From NCBI RefSeq assembly GCF_021018805.1, contig NC_086247.1:148269285-148333284 (forward strand): DNA of 64,000 nt. Reading direction: 5' to 3'. This DNA is from Prinia subflava (taxonomy: Eukaryota > Chordata > Aves > Passeriformes > Cisticolidae). Positions 33,532-46,591 of the stretch are shown piece by piece. Below the pieces are notes generated by a model. It did not search any database. It was not told the origin of the DNA and saw only the letters and a list, made by a program, of their open reading frames with translations. Position numbers and translations under genes: made by a program. Within the stretch, counting starts at the first letter, position 1; every line of letters starts with the position of its first letter.

Positions 33532-36500
33532 GACATATTCAGCACCACACAGCAGGGAATAGCTTGGCTTTATTTCGAGCTGTACACTCACTGTGTGCTT
33601 TGCAAAGTAATGGATTGTGTAGTAGCAGCAGTGCAATGTTCCCCTTGGACTGTCAGCTCAGCAAGGGCTCACTGGTGGATGTGGAGCCTGTGGAGGTGGA
33701 GTGATGGTCAGGGCATCAGAGAGATCCTCCTCATTCAAGATTTGCAGTGACCATTTGCCAGCAGGATAAAAATATGGATTGCAAAAATCCCACTGGATCT
33801 TAGTGGTCCTTCCCATTTGAGCACTGTTCCCGAGGTTGTGGTGTGATGAACACACCACTGGATTTCCAACAGGGTCATTCAGATACTGGATTCATTTTAG
33901 CTGGAGTGATGCCAGGGTCCACACAGACCCATAAACCCCTGCCTCTCCATCTTACACCCGTGGCACAGTGTCTGTGCAGGGTCCTGGTTTTTCTCTGCTT
34001 TGCTCAGGAGAAGTGAAATGTCATATTTTGGCAACTTCTTGTTTTTCTTGTGCCTCCTGCTCATGTCAGGTGAACATGGAAGTGTCTCCTTTTGTTTGAA
34101 TGTGCGTGCCTTCCAGAATTTTCTCTCTATCTAGCCACCATATCATAAAGGACAACATCTATTCAAGACCAAGCTTACTGGTGTGAAAATCTGATATAGG
34201 AAAGGCAACCCTAGCCAAGTTACCATGAAACTATATGGAAAAAGATATCCCAGTGGCACCCCAAGAACAATAAATTCCTATCAAAATATGATTTTAGATA
34301 TGTTATTTAGTGATGTAAAATCCAGCTCTCTAGAGATTTTGCTTTTTGGCTGATGAGTGCAGTCAGAGGAATGACAGCTTCAGGTTCTGGTAGAAAAAAC
34401 ACTTGGCAAAACAGTAAGAGAGTGCTTCTTAAAACATACAGCCCATTCTGGGAAGGGAAGGGGATTCAAAGCACTCAGAGGCTCTTTAGGAAGATGGCTT
34501 TTCTTGCCTCTGTTGTCCCTCCAGGGCATGAGGATCACAGTGTTTGCCAGCTCTGTGATCCACCTAGACCAAAATACAGAGTGGTAGTTGAATGAACAAA
34601 GTGTGAAGTAAAAGATATTCTTTCTCTCCTAAAATCTGCTCTCGTCTAGACAGAGATTGGAACAACATATCAAGAAACAATAGTACATCAGAAAATCATA
34701 GTGAATTATGGAGTTTAAAAGATGCTAAGAAAAATGACACCCATCCTCACAAACATCAAATCTTTCATCCTTAGGAAAAAGGTGATGGGATGTTTTGGAA
34801 AATAAAAAAAAAGGATATTGATATTTAATGTTAGTAAGCTGGACTTTCACCCACTCTTTTTCCCCAAGAGTGTTCTTAGAAAACCCTGGACTGCTTTTGA
34901 TTAGATTGAAAAGAATCAACCTGAGGCAAACAGTCAATGTGGAAAACGTTCTCTTATACAGCCAAAAATTCCCAGAGTTATGGGAAATGGAAAGCAGAAC
35001 ATTTTAATGAAAAGCATTGGCTTAGATTAGTAATAGGCTGTATTAGCTTCTGTTAAAACAGTATTGCTTATCCATGGATGAGATTACAAATAACCACATT
35101 TCTAAGAACAAATTATGGCATGTTCATAGGAGCTGCTCCAAAACCTCTTGAAGTCCATGCAAGCCTTTCCACCAATTTCACTGGATTTTCACTTGGATCA
35201 AGACCAAGGGCCTGAATTTGTTAAAACAGTTTAAGACAGGAGAGTGTTACTTTGAGCTAAAATTTGCAGCTAATTATAAAAATAGTTGGCCGTTGAAGTA
35301 ATGTACAGGGAAACCACTGTTTGTTAATGAGAATAGCAATGGACTTAATATGTCTACCTAGAGGTAATAAATAAATGAGTCTCAGATTTAAAGTCTGGGT
35401 AGTTACCTGAAGCCAGGGTGAAAGAAGCTGTAATATTCTTACATATGCTATATAATAGGAACTGAATTTGATAAGGATTTGGGAGATTTGTCTAGAGACA
35501 ATGGAGCTTTAGTGGCTGAGAGTTTTTTTATAAACCTTCTTACACTAACGTTACTTGAATACATTACTGGATTATAGGCACCAGCTACAGATACACTTGT
35601 GAGCAAAATGTTAGATTTAAAAAAGGACTTATGTCAAGATTCCAGTCTCACATCGCTTGACACAAAGCATCAAAACTCAGACCTCTGCATGTTCTGTTCC
35701 TGTATGTCTTGTACGTACAACCCTTTTGAACTTTTAGGTGATTTTGATCCAATTCAAATAGCTCTCTTCCTTCATCCTATAAATTTCAGTCTGTTTGATC
35801 ACACTAGTGGAATAGTACAGTTTTCTTCCAGCAGATAAAACAACTCCTTTAAATTCTTGTGGGTGTTAAATGTCTACTACCCCAGTGCTAGTTGTTATAA
35901 AAACTGATTCCAAGCTATGTTACACCTGGAAATGCTTTCATTGGAAATTTCTTCAAGTCTTTTTACAGTGAGCAGGTTATTTTAGAGATTTTCTTTTTCA
36001 TTGCCTGTATAAATTCACAGACTGTGAATCTAATTCCTGTCTGAAGGCAGATACAGGTCTTACTCTAAGGTGCCTGGAACTGATTCTCCAGAGCATCAGC
36101 TGAGCCTTGGTACTGGGGTTACCAGGGGAAGTTCTATGTTATAACCAATGCATAATCTGACTTCTCATGTACGTTTTTGTAGAGTTTGTAAAAAATGAAG
36201 TTAAACAGTAACCAGAGCATTGAGCAGATCTGGGTAACAGTTCAGTGCAGTGTGTGGTCATGGACACTGGTGAGAACCAGATCTGCATATGTGAGTTAAT
36301 TTGTGAATATTGGGGTGGAGAACAGAGGTCCTCAGTTCTGTGCAGGTGTATCTGGGGTGGTCACTCAGGTGGCTGGATGCAGCACCCACAGCATCCTCAG
36401 CTCTCTCTTGGCTTGCCAGGCACAGCTGAAGGGAGTCTTTTTGGAACATCCCACCATTCAAGTGTGGTTGGGGTTTATGAGGTCACTGGTTTTGGTCTGT

Positions 36501-38390
36501 GCTGTGTGAGGGCAAGCAAGGCTGCTTGGAGCTAAGGCACAGAAGGGACTCAGGACAGGCTGTTTTTCTGGGAAGCCAAGGGAAGCTCTGTGTATCCAAC
36601 AGATGCTGCAGCCCTTGTCGTGAACAGGAGATTAATTGAGAACTGCTTGGCCTCAGCTGAACCTGAAAGCAACCCTCCTTCCCTCTCCTCCGTCAGTCTT
36701 GGCCCAAAAACAGCGGAATACTTGTGTCTTGGAGTTGTCCTTTCCATTTGTGAGCTCCACACACACTCCCACAGGCAGAAGCACGGAGACTACTAAATCA
36801 GGAATGTTCTCTCTTTGTAGGTGGAAGAAAGAAATGGGAAGGAAGAAGATGTACCTGGAGACAGGGTGGGGAAAAGCTACAGGGCTAATTTAGGAAAGGT
36901 GGCTTACTTAGCACAACATACAAACACTCAAAGGGACAGTGTGCAGAAACACCCACCAACCTGGGGTGGAAGAGAGAGCTCACGCAAAAGAGCATTTGCA
37001 GAGCAGGACTGTGAGTGAGGACATGGAGATGTCCTTCTTCCTCTGCACCCAGAGTAGTTCCCTCACAGTCATCTTCCACCTTCTCCCTCACTGGGGAGAC
37101 TTTTTGAGGGTAATAGTTAAGGTCAGGGAGAAAAAAAATGAGGTAGCAGTTAGAATGGCTCAGGCAGGTAAAAGATATCCCTTCTCTTCAGAGCAATGAG
37201 TCAGCACTGAGAAGGGTTGAGGCTGATGGTGGAAAGGGGTGAAATTTCTGCATCTGCCCCAGGCCAGGGAGGTGGGGTGTGAATCTCTCAGGCAGTTTGG
37301 ACAACTGATGAGAGGTGAAACAGAATTTAGTGTCGGGATGGCAGCAAGGCAGATGAGGTCCAGCTGCTGGGCAAGGAGACAGGCAAAATGGTGGGCACAC
37401 AGAAGGATGGGAAGAATAAACTTTTCATGGCTTCCTAGATCACTCTGAAGGTGCATGAATTAAGAAGACTTTTTTATTAAAGGTGACAGACTGACCTTTG
37501 TGACTCAACCAGTCTTTCCCATCCAGACTGGCCCATCTCACTGTATATACATGATACTTGAATGGAAATAGGTAACATCCAAATGTTGACAGGATCTTGG
37601 CATAGCCACAGCAAGGGCAGCCTTGAAGCTTGTTGTGGTCCTTCTTCCAAGGGAGCATGCTGCTGCTGAAACACCTGCAGCCTCTCAGATGGTCAGCTGT
37701 TGGGAAAACATCAAGGAAGTGGTTGACTCTGAGGTTTGGAGCAATAGAAGTCAGGAGAAAGACATCTTGGGGAGATGGGTCTGATCTGAATATCGTTGAG
37801 TGAGGAGGCACCACCACGAACAGAGATCTTTGAAGATCCAGCTTTCCTCTTCTCCTCCAAGCTACATGAGCATAATTCACACGTGGAGCAGAGAGGAAGC
37901 CCTTCCAGCTCCTGGTCTTGTTCGCAGCAAAACAGAAATAATTTTGGCTTTCAATTAATATAAAACCTTCAGACTTACTGGGGAAAAAAAAATAAAAGAC
38001 CTTCTTGTAGGTGAGAAATGTGGGCACAAACTCTGAGTCTTTCTGTTACTTCAGTTTTCTTTATTAAAAGTAAAAATGCTGATGGCCAAAATGCATTAGT
38101 CATGGGGGTGGGTTGTGTCATTCTGCTCCATCATCTCACTGAGGCTAAAAGGACACAACGAGGGACAGTGACACCCTACAGCATCCAGCATACTCTGGTA
38201 TTATTAATATTGCTCTGTGAAAGGCCTTTATCAGCTAGATCACCACAGCAGTGGTGATAACACAAGGAAATTCCTGTGCATTATCAGTACAATAGTAATT
38301 GTATAATTGTGCCCCAGAAAGAATTGTGTCATTAAAGAGGACTCCAAGGTATAAAAAAAATCGGTGTCTGAATTCAAAAGAAATTCATTT
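33532..38390. other. Non-coding sequence with one possible ancient repeat
   Basis: Nothing coding is recognised. At 35139-35225, CTTGAAGTCCATGCAAGCC, then CACCAATTTCACTGGATTTTC and TTGGATCAAGACC recall an ancient amniote repeat with the theme 'gaagtcaatgg ... cattgacttcaatgg ... ggatcagg'. The longest open frame (195 codons, minus, 37440-38027) is compatible with chance in 128 kb of double strand and shows no domain. Confidence 0.45.
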
Positions 38391-38394
38391 GGCC

Positions 38395-38720
38395 AAAGTC
38401 CCTCTCACCAGTAACCTATTTTTGCCTATTGAGGAAAGAGGCTGATGATCTGCCTGCTCTGCTTGTTTAAGGATGGTCCCAAAATAATGCCCTTTATGAA
38501 AAATTTCAATCAGGTTTCAGACCTTATCATACTGCGGAGGCAGCTCCTCTCAGGGTCAGCAAAGATTTACATATGTATGGTTTGCTGATCCCAACTTGCT
38601 GTCAGCTGTTTTATTTTTGGATTTCTCATCTCCTTTTCACAGGACAGACCACACAGTCTTGAGCTCAGCCTGGGGAGAAGTGACTGTACGATTTCCAGCG
38701 TGGCTTTCGGTGAGTTCAGT
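38395..38720 (+). mobile_element. Ancient LINE reverse transcriptase fossil (L2/CR1 clade)
   Basis: From 38492 one frame reads LYEKFQSGFRPYHTAEAA, matching the conserved reverse transcriptase block of L2-type LINEs ('FQSGFRPxHSTETAL'). After a frameshift around 38560-38590 another frame reads LFLDFSSPFHRTDHTVL, matching 'LLLDLSAAFDTVDHSIL', which carries the first catalytic aspartate of the palm domain. Upstream, a decayed SNLFLPIEE-like peptide near 38400-38435 fits the preceding 'PVSNLPFLSKVLE' block. The YADD motif is not present. The element is an inactive, frameshifted, heavily diverged remnant of the central reverse transcriptase. Its boundaries are uncertain. Confidence 0.8.
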
Positions 38721-40902
38721 CCCTACGTTACCACATCCACCGACTGATTTAGCAAACAAGATGGGATTTTTTCATTTTATCCTCCCACAGCTTTGCCTAC
38801 CAGTTTCCTGAAGATCAGAGCTTTGGGTTCATGCCTTAGTAGAGATAGTATCTTTTGTATTGGCAATTAAGCAGCAGTAGAACTGAGCCGTGTGTGTGTC
38901 TCACTGACACCAGGGCTAATCTATCACTGAATTCCTCTCCTACCAAAAAAAAAGCAACATATTCCTTCAATAATCCACATAACAGCAGAGAAATGGGTCT
39001 GAATTTTCCTTTTGACTTATATTGCTCCTCTCCTTTTCTTCCTTTTGCACTATTCAGCAGGAAAAACAGAATCATGCCACTGAGCCTTGCGTTTGTATTC
39101 AGGGAGTCACTGTGATTTTTTAAAAATACCATTACATACCAGTTTTGCAATCAGGATTGAAAGCGGAACAGGGCCCCAAAACACCTTAGACCTTCACAAG
39201 TATCTAAATCAGGCTGCAGAACAAGGAATTTTTTCTTTTTGGACTCATTTGAACTTATATTCTTGAAAAGTGGACAATTTCAAGCCATTTACCTGGGGCA
39301 TTGAACTCGTGTATTTCAGCACCTCAAGCAGTGAAGGCTCCTCTTAAAGGTCTTAACCCCATTGCTGGCACTGAGAGAAAATAGTTATAAACTGCCTTAT
39401 TTTTGAGAATCTGGGTCTTGTTGAAGTGAATTAGGAGTACTCAGACCTATGAACCAGGGCCAGGTACATACCCAGCACAGAAAAGTCTTGTTGGCATGAG
39501 TGGGGTATCTGATATTAAAATGTCTTTTCTGGGTCTGGTCTTTGCTTTTATTTGCCTCATTTGCGTTTCTTAAAAGGGAGATAACAACTGTGAAAGGCAC
39601 TTCAGGGTCCGAGAAAGTCAAGAGCAATTGTTTTCCCTCTTCACTTCGAGGAAGAAACCTGACAGAGAATGGAAATGTTTTCCCTCGGAAAGGCTCATCC
39701 CTGTGACACTTTGCAATGACATCAACCAAGACATGCCTTGTATTGCCCAGCCTACACAACCTCTGATTAATCCCATTAACTTCAGGATCTTTCTCACGTT
39801 CTTAATTCAAACCACGTATCTAAGCATTGTGCTCCTCTCCTCTGCTCATGAAGACAAATTGGTTTAATGCAAAATTCACCTGAGCTTCTTGAATAGGTTT
39901 GGAAAACAGCAGCCTACTGTGGAGTCCTTTGCTTTTTGTTTCCTGTATTTCTTTGAATAGGGCAAGGAATCAGGCACAGAGAATTAGTGACCATGCAGAG
40001 TAGAAGCGCAGCACGTCAGACACTTTAACAGTGTAATCAAACAAAAACCTTCACGAGCCAGGTTTGGCTGGTTTTTATTTTCTCTTCTTAAACCCCACTC
40101 TTCCTCCTGCTCCTTCTTGTGTCTCATGACAACACCTCAGGGCTTCAGTCAGATGTTCCTCCTGCTTATACAAACGCTAAAAGATTCCTGTCTTGAAGAG
40201 ATTGTGATCTAATAGAAGATAATGCAGCAAAGATGCAGCAGAGGAAGAAGGAAAGGTAAAGAAGCAAAACTGAGAGCATGAGACGAGCACACAGTGGCTT
40301 AGTTGGATGATTAGATGCTTTAAAAAGGTCATAACCCACAAGTACAGATAGTGTAAGAGCTATTAGGTCTGTTGTGGCTTTTTCATTTCTTTCAATATTT
40401 GTTGTTCCCTTTAGAAGATATTGAAGCCAGATTTGGAGGAAGTAATTGACTAAGTTTTGTTATTTTTTGAAGAGCAGCACGTTGTTCTTCTTTTTTTACC
40501 TCTTCATCTTTTTAACACCCTTCCATGTGTCTAGAAATTCTGAAAAAATGAGTCAGTAGGACAGCAAATTCATCAGTGAAGCTCTCTTTGATCTCCTCAG
40601 AATAGATGTCTGCAGATATTCCCTCAAGTCCCCTGTCCACTTCTTATTGACAGATTTGACTGCAACTAAACAGTAGGAGGCCAGAAACAATCTGTCAAAA
40701 CTCCTTTTTGTTTTTAATGTTTCAGTAAACACAGCTCTTTAGGGATAACATCTGCTTCCAGAAGAAGACTTCCACTTTGGCAGAAAAGCGCTGGCATTTA
40801 CACACAAATTTCCTTTCTCTTCCCTTTTCCTCCCTTGCCCTGCCTTCTCTTCCCTTTATGAATTTTTTCTCTGGATATCCTCCTGAAGTTGATGTTGTTG
40901 CC
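38721..40902. other. Unique non-coding sequence with a pyrimidine-rich tract
   Basis: No gene is recognised. A polypyrimidine-rich tract with few interruptions lies at 40809-40856, just before the next CR1 tail. The region right after 38720 could contain more decayed LINE sequence that I cannot read. Confidence 0.45.
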
Positions 40903-41003
40903 CATTACCTGCCAAGGCAAGGTTGGCCAGGGGGTGGAACCAGGTGATCTTTAAGGTCCCTCCCAGCCCAAACCACTCTACTATTTTCCAATTCTACAAC
41001 TCC
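40903..41003 (+). mobile_element. CR1 LINE 3' tail fragment
   Basis: The match runs GGTTGGCCAGGGGGTGGAAC, GGTGATCTTTAAGGTCCCTC, CCAGCCCAAACCACTCTA, then a decayed ATTCTRTG tail (CTATTTTCCAATTCTACAAC). This is the extreme 3' end of CR1 in forward orientation. Only about 100 bases remain. Confidence 0.92.
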
Positions 41004-41734
41004 ATCCTTACACAAGAGTTACTTGCTGAGTGAAGCAATTCAGAGGAGGCTACAGCTCCAGATACTCCGACTTCAGTGGAAGGGAGTGGAAGATGAAGTT
41101 GACTGGGATACAGTCCCTCAAATAGATAAATAAGCAAATAAGGCTATGACCCTTCCCTTATTTTAAAACTGACAAAATTTGCATTTAATCTAAAAAGCAT
41201 GATTATAAGGTGGGCTCTTATACCTTTTGTACATCAGAGTAATTGCCTGAATCTTGGCTGGTCACCCTCAGCTCCCTCTCTAGTCAGTGGAGGTGTAGTC
41301 CAGGGAGCCAATGATTCATTTCATCATAATTAGGTATTAAAAATGGATGAGCAAATCCTGCCTTAGGTACTTGTTTGTCTCCATTGACTGAGGGAATGAT
41401 TTTCTGAGTGACCAACTCACCTGTGACATCTGCTTACAAGCACCTGGAGGTTGTCATTGCAGACTCTGCCTTCTCAGGCTGATTCTTAAAGTTTCATTCC
41501 AGTCTCTCTGCTTTTGTGCCTCTTCCTTCTTTGTTAGCTAAGGAACCTAAGTTCTGTCTTCAGATGCTGCGAGTTGGGCCTGGGAGGATTGGATTAATTA
41601 TCACAAAAGTCTCAAATATTTACATTTCTACTGTTGTACACTGGCAGGTGCGCCTTTTCTTGTGGAAATACATCACTGCGTTTGTTTGATACAGACATCA
41701 AAAAATCTGTTTCATATCCAAGTGGGTTTATTTA
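41004..41734. other. Unique non-coding sequence, nothing recognised
   Basis: No repeat, RNA or exon is recognised here. Confidence 0.5.
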
Positions 41735-41910
41735 CACCAGCTATTGAGAAAATAATCATTTCCCGGAAAAATAGTTTCTATTAATATTCATTATCGTATG
41801 CCTAGAAAACCTATGCACAAAATATAATCACAGCCTGCATTAGTTCTGTAATTTGTGCACCTGACACACAATTGTTGAAGAGAAACTTTCCCCTTGCAAC
41901 GTTCCACAGT
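41735..41910. promoter_or_regulatory. AT-rich motif-dense block, possible regulatory element
   Basis: GAGAAAATAATCATTTCCCGG, TTCTATTAATATTCATTATCG, TGCATTAGTTCTGTAATTTG and CACAATTGTTGAAG occur within 150 bases. TATTAATATTCATTA is a compound homeodomain-type motif. The suggestion is based on motif density alone. Confidence 0.22.
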
Positions 41911-42364
41911 ATCCAGATGGGAAAGAAGAAATCCTGAAGATGTCTGTGGTTTCAATTGCAAAAGGGCCAGCCAGGTTGAGTTCTCTGTGAAAATGGAGAG
42001 TTTTCAAAGCTTAACATAGAAATTGAAGGAGGAAGAAGATCATGCTGCACTGCTGAGGTGTGTATGTACTGAAGGGCTTCCCTCAGACTGAGGAAGGGCT
42101 GGAAGATTTTGAGCTTGACTTCAGCTTGGAAACTGAATTGAAAAACAAACATCAAAATGTTTTTATCGTGGTTCAGTTGGAGATGGAGGAAAAGCGAGGT
42201 AAAGCCTAACTCGAGCAACTGATTTAGTGCTATAACACGTTGGAAACTCAGCAGCAGACACAAAAAAGAGGAACAAGACACAGGGATGAGATTCATCCCT
42301 CCTAACTTCAGGGCTGGGCTCCATCTCGCAGAGATGTGGGAGTGCAGAGAGTGATTCACTGACC

Positions 42365-42610
42365 AGACGTAGGAGTCTGCTTTGCAGTGAGACAAATCGC
42401 TTCCTAGGCTGCGCCCACCACGCGCCGCCGCTCCCCGAGCCGGCAGTGGGAGTGCAGACTTCCAGCTCACATGTAGACTCTAACATTACACATCCCACTC
42501 CACCTCCTGCCAGCCTGCCTTTGGGGACGGGGTTTACTTGGGCTAATTTCAGACGTCTCCAAGCGCGCATCCACATCGAGCCGGCCACCCTGGGCTCCCC
42601 GCACAGTCAA
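42365..42610. promoter_or_regulatory. Short CpG cluster, possible weak promoter or enhancer
   Basis: About 16 CpGs occur in roughly 240 bases, densest at 42415-42445 (CACGCGCCGCCGCTCC, CCCGAGCCGGC), with a second group at 42552-42602 (AGACGTCTCC, AAGCGCGCATCC, ATCGAGCCGGCC). It contains AGACGTC, close to a CREB half-site. Length and density are below standard island criteria. A 172-codon minus-strand open frame overlaps its left end and has no motif. Confidence 0.4.
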
Positions 42611-44436
42611 TGGGGAGATGAAGATATTTTTAGGGAATGAGTCACACCAAGGCAGATCTGTCCCTCCCAACTGCTGGGCTGCAAGGCCAAAGCCCCTCTA
42701 GCTTGATGCTGTGAATTGATCCTTGCTCGTCTATATTTAAAAGAAGGAGAGGCTCTCACCACAGACTTGTAATCTGTAGAATGGGGAGCTGCAGGCTCAG
42801 CTTTGCAGAAAGCTTGGAAGACAGGTCTTCCCTTTATCCCCATCTGCAGATACTCTTCAGCTCAGTCCCTGTGCCTACAGACAGCTCCAGGCCCTCAGTC
42901 CAGGGGGTGGCATGGCTGTCACCTTGTCCATGGCCCTGGTTCAGGCATCAACATCTGCAGCCCGGTGCAATTCCAGTCCTGTGGTGCCACAGTCTGTGTG
43001 TTCAGAGCTCGATGGACCTCTGGGTTCTACCTAAGTGCTGTTGAAGCCCAGCTCTGCACTGTGGCATCCACACCGTGCCCAGGTAGCCAGAGGTGTCACC
43101 AGCACCTCAGCCAGGAGCACACGTGCTCTCTCTGGGCCACAGTGTTACTAACACTATTATTTCAGCATGGTGTTTGCCCGGGGAAGTTGGTCATGGCAAA
43201 CTTAATTGTCATTTTTCCTTTATTTTCAGTGAGTTCTGAACTTGGGGAAATGCTGCTTTACCTGTTCTCAGCTTCTAAAATCTTGTGCCACAGTTGCAAG
43301 ACCAGTAACAAAGGAAACAAAACCCATCACTTGCACACTGCTCCTTTCCTTTGCCCAATTCCTAAGGTCCCAAGGTGCCTTTCAAGCTGCACAGAGGAGA
43401 CTTGTAGCCGTGATTCAAAGGGCTGAGTATCCAGCAGCCAGCTGGGCTGTTCAACTGCTGTTTTGGACAGGAAGGGAAGAAAATTGCTAAATGGCAGGGA
43501 AAATGGAGGAAGAAATTTAGATAAGTGGGAATAATTACCTGAGCTGGGACAGAGCCAGGACATTGAAGCAAAATATCTTCATTGTTTGTGTCCCCAGTGC
43601 CATTAAATCTTCCTGGATCAGGACTTTGGTCTTTTGCTGTGCATGAGAGGGGTCAGTTCTCCCTGAGCGATGGCACTGTTGGTGGGCTACACTCTGAGCC
43701 AACAGTCTCAAAATGTTTCCCTGTAGGACTTTGTCCCCACCACTTCCAAATTTACTTAGTTCCAAGAGATGTCAGGAATCGCTTCTTTTGAACAGGCAAC
43801 TGTTGATTTTGTAGTGAGCCACAGTTTTCCCAAGAGCAAAACACAAAATATAACGAGCAGCACATCTGTCTCTGCATGGAGACCTGCAGTCCAACTCCAC
43901 TGGAGACAGGAAGAGCTAATTCAGCACTCTTGCTGAGCTCCATTAATCCACATATTTAATACAAACACAACATTAGAACTAATTCAGGCTCTGATGTAGA
44001 AAGCAGATGTAAAGGGTGCGTGTGTGTCAGAAAATCCAGCTTTTCAGATTACCCATCATTTGTGGTTTGGATGTTAATGTGGTAGTCAAACCTCTTAGGA
44101 TTATCTACCTGTCAAGAAGAGAAAAGTAGTAGTATTTTCTACTAGGCAAATGTTAAACCACATAAATGAAGTTAGTCCATTGCCAGCTGCCTTAGAGGAT
44201 TGTCTAAGGATCCACCGTGGTTATCCTGTTTCAGAACTAAAACTTGTTTATCTAGCTAAGTGAATTTAATTATTTGGATTATGTATGGAGGGCAAGATCA
44301 TCAAGGATGACTCCATTTTCTCTGCTTCAATGTCTGGGTGCTCAGCAAGGTTACACCAGAGCACAAAACTTGCAGCACACCCAGGAGCTCTGCCCTGCTG
44401 GCCTCTCCACAGGCTCAAATGCTCGTGCAGGTATCC
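42611..44436. other. Unique non-coding sequence, nothing recognised
   Basis: No repeat or RNA is recognised. The plus-strand open frame at 42803-43426 (207 codons) is rich in C, S, H and P and has no domain. Its length is within chance expectation for the amount of sequence searched. Confidence 0.5.
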
Positions 44437-44457
44437 AAAAAAAAAAAAAAAAAAAAA
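44437..44457 (+). repeat. A21 homopolymer
   Basis: Twenty-one consecutive A follow GTATCC. No retroposed gene is recognisable upstream, so it is listed as a simple repeat rather than a retrocopy tail. Confidence 0.9.
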
Positions 44458-46369
44458 TTCTTTTCCTGAGCCAAAGGCATGCAGAAATGTGTAGGGCAGA
44501 GACTAGCAGTTAACACCTATAAATTTCTTTCCCATCCGTGAGGATATGACCTCCTGAATTCCCTTTGTGTCTTACCTGTCAGGTCCTTACCGTGACATAT
44601 TCCAGGTTGCCCTTGAAAGGGAGGGGTCTGCTGGGGGCAAGGTGCAAGCAGCAGCTGAGAAGAGATGAGAAGTATTTAAAGGTAGCCACTGTGCAGTTTC
44701 CTGAAATTTTAGAGGAAAAGGTTTCCTTTCCCCTGGACAAAATCCACGAAGCCCTCCTTGAGCAGAGGCAGCCACCAGCACAGAGCCTGGCCGGGGCCAT
44801 GGAGGTGTCCCCGTGCTCCTGGGAAAGGCAGGGAAAACAAAGAGCAACACCACCATAAGGTAAAAACTCTCCGGTGGGGGAGGGATATTCAGTGCTGGTT
44901 CTTGTGATCTTTACCATCTGTAGAACAGATGGAGCTTCATTATGAGGAAGGGAACACCTTGAGAAGCATTATAATCTCACACCGGCCCGGGGAGAAGCAA
45001 AACCTGACTGCAGCTGAGATCTCTCTCAGGGAGGATTTCGGCTTGTGTTTATGGAGGTTTAGGGAGCAGGGAAAAGAGGGTAATGAGTGACTGGCTCAAA
45101 AGACCCCACTGCCATTAATTTTGTTAGCATGTGAGATGAGAGGAGCAGGAGTGGCTTTTTTTAGTTCTTGGTCTGGAATGGCAGAGAGCATATTTTTTAA
45201 TCCTGGGAAGCAAGCCTCATGCTTGCACCTCAGAGCTGGAGTTAGCTGGGTGGTTTTGCTGACAGGGTTTGGTGCAAATGCTTTTATTTTTGCTTATTTA
45301 ACCTTTGTGCCTTCACCCTCTGTTTGCCCTTTGGAGCGTCTCTGAATCTTGCATTCTTGCAAATCCCAAACCCTCAGCAGCAAATCTCAGCCTTACCCTC
45401 TGTGTTTTTTCTGCATTGGCATGCAAATACCAGGAAACTGTGAGATTCATCCAGCTTATGAGAGGTGGGTGCAGATCCCCAGGAGGCTGTGCAGGCATTC
45501 CTGCCTCACATGCCCTGGGAGAGGCGGCTGCAGGGAGCCCTGGGCTGGGGGGAAGGCAGACCTGAACCCCCTGGCAAGTCTGCACCTGGCTTCTGCACCT
45601 CAGAGCCATAAATCAGCATCAGCAGCCCCTGTGTTCCACCACTCTTCTGACAAAACACAGCTGAGCTTCTAGTGTGAAATGAAATCCAGGTGAGCTGGAG
45701 AGCAGTGGAAACAACACCACGAAGCTCCAAATCCCATGGGGTGAAGAAGCTTTGGGACAACAGCCTTTGGTCTTGATGGTGTCCTAAAATTCCCTTCTAC
45801 AAGTTCTCATAGTCAGACATTCCTGACCTCAAAAACTGTGGCCATTAAGAAAACCTGGCATGTTCTTACCACTCTTGCCATAGGTGTTTGCCTGCTAGAG
45901 GTCTGAGAAGCTTTTTGGTGAAATATCTGGTCTGCAGGCTACAGAGCACTTGGGCAGCAAGACCTCAGCTACTCACTCCAACTTCTCCATCCAGCTTTTT
46001 CCTGTAGCTGCCTGCCCTCTCCCCTGTGTTTATGCCCTGCCTGGCACTATGGGGCTGGGGGCTCAGCTTGCCTGCAGCAAGCAGCCCCATCCCACGGTAG
46101 AGACACAGCTCTTTAGAAACTCTGCCACCCTCCGTGAATAGCTGCAAGTTTGATTCTGATCCAAGCAACCTTATCCACAAAGTACAGAGAGAACCTGTCA
46201 TGGTGTGAAATACTGAACTCTGCCTCTGTTTGGAGGAAAGCCATGATTTATCAAGCTGAACACCACAAGGAGCGGATCTGTCTGCCTACCTAAATCTTCC
46301 TTGCTCGTTAACAGCTAGGCAGGGAGTTTTCTCTGAAACTTTTTTGTTTTGTTTTGTTATTTTTTAAAA
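44458..46369. other. Unique non-coding sequence, nothing recognised
   Basis: No repeat family, RNA or exon is recognised. The stretch has slightly elevated GC between 45470 and 45560 without CpG enrichment. Confidence 0.5.
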
Positions 46370-46540
46370 CTCAGATCATTTATTCAAAGTGTAATGAAGG
46401 CAGTAGATGGGGCTCATAACAGCTTCAAAATTAACATAATGATATTTGATAATAATCATAACATTTCATAATATTGATTGCTGGAAAGAACTGACAGCAA
46501 AAGAATGTACCAGCTGTCTGTAAGTGTAACATCTCCCAGC
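46370..46540. promoter_or_regulatory. AT-rich motif-dense block, possible regulatory element
   Basis: The block contains AAAATTAACATAATGATA, TTTGATAATAATCATAAC and TTTCATAATATTGATTGCTG close together. The run is AT-rich but not simple repeat. It might be a homeodomain-bound element. Evidence is compositional only. Confidence 0.2.
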
Positions 46541-46591
46541 TTTTTAACTTTTTGTCTCCTGGTGGAAAGTATCTAACAGAGGCTTCGTTCA

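Noticed and set aside
37440..38027. Minus-strand open frame of 195 codons
   Set aside because: About half an open frame of this length is expected by chance in this amount of sequence. No signal peptide, membrane segment or domain is recognised.
42803..43426. Plus-strand open frame of 207 codons
   Set aside because: No recognisable motif, overlapping open frames on both strands, low-complexity C/S/H/P composition, and no supporting splice sites or promoter.
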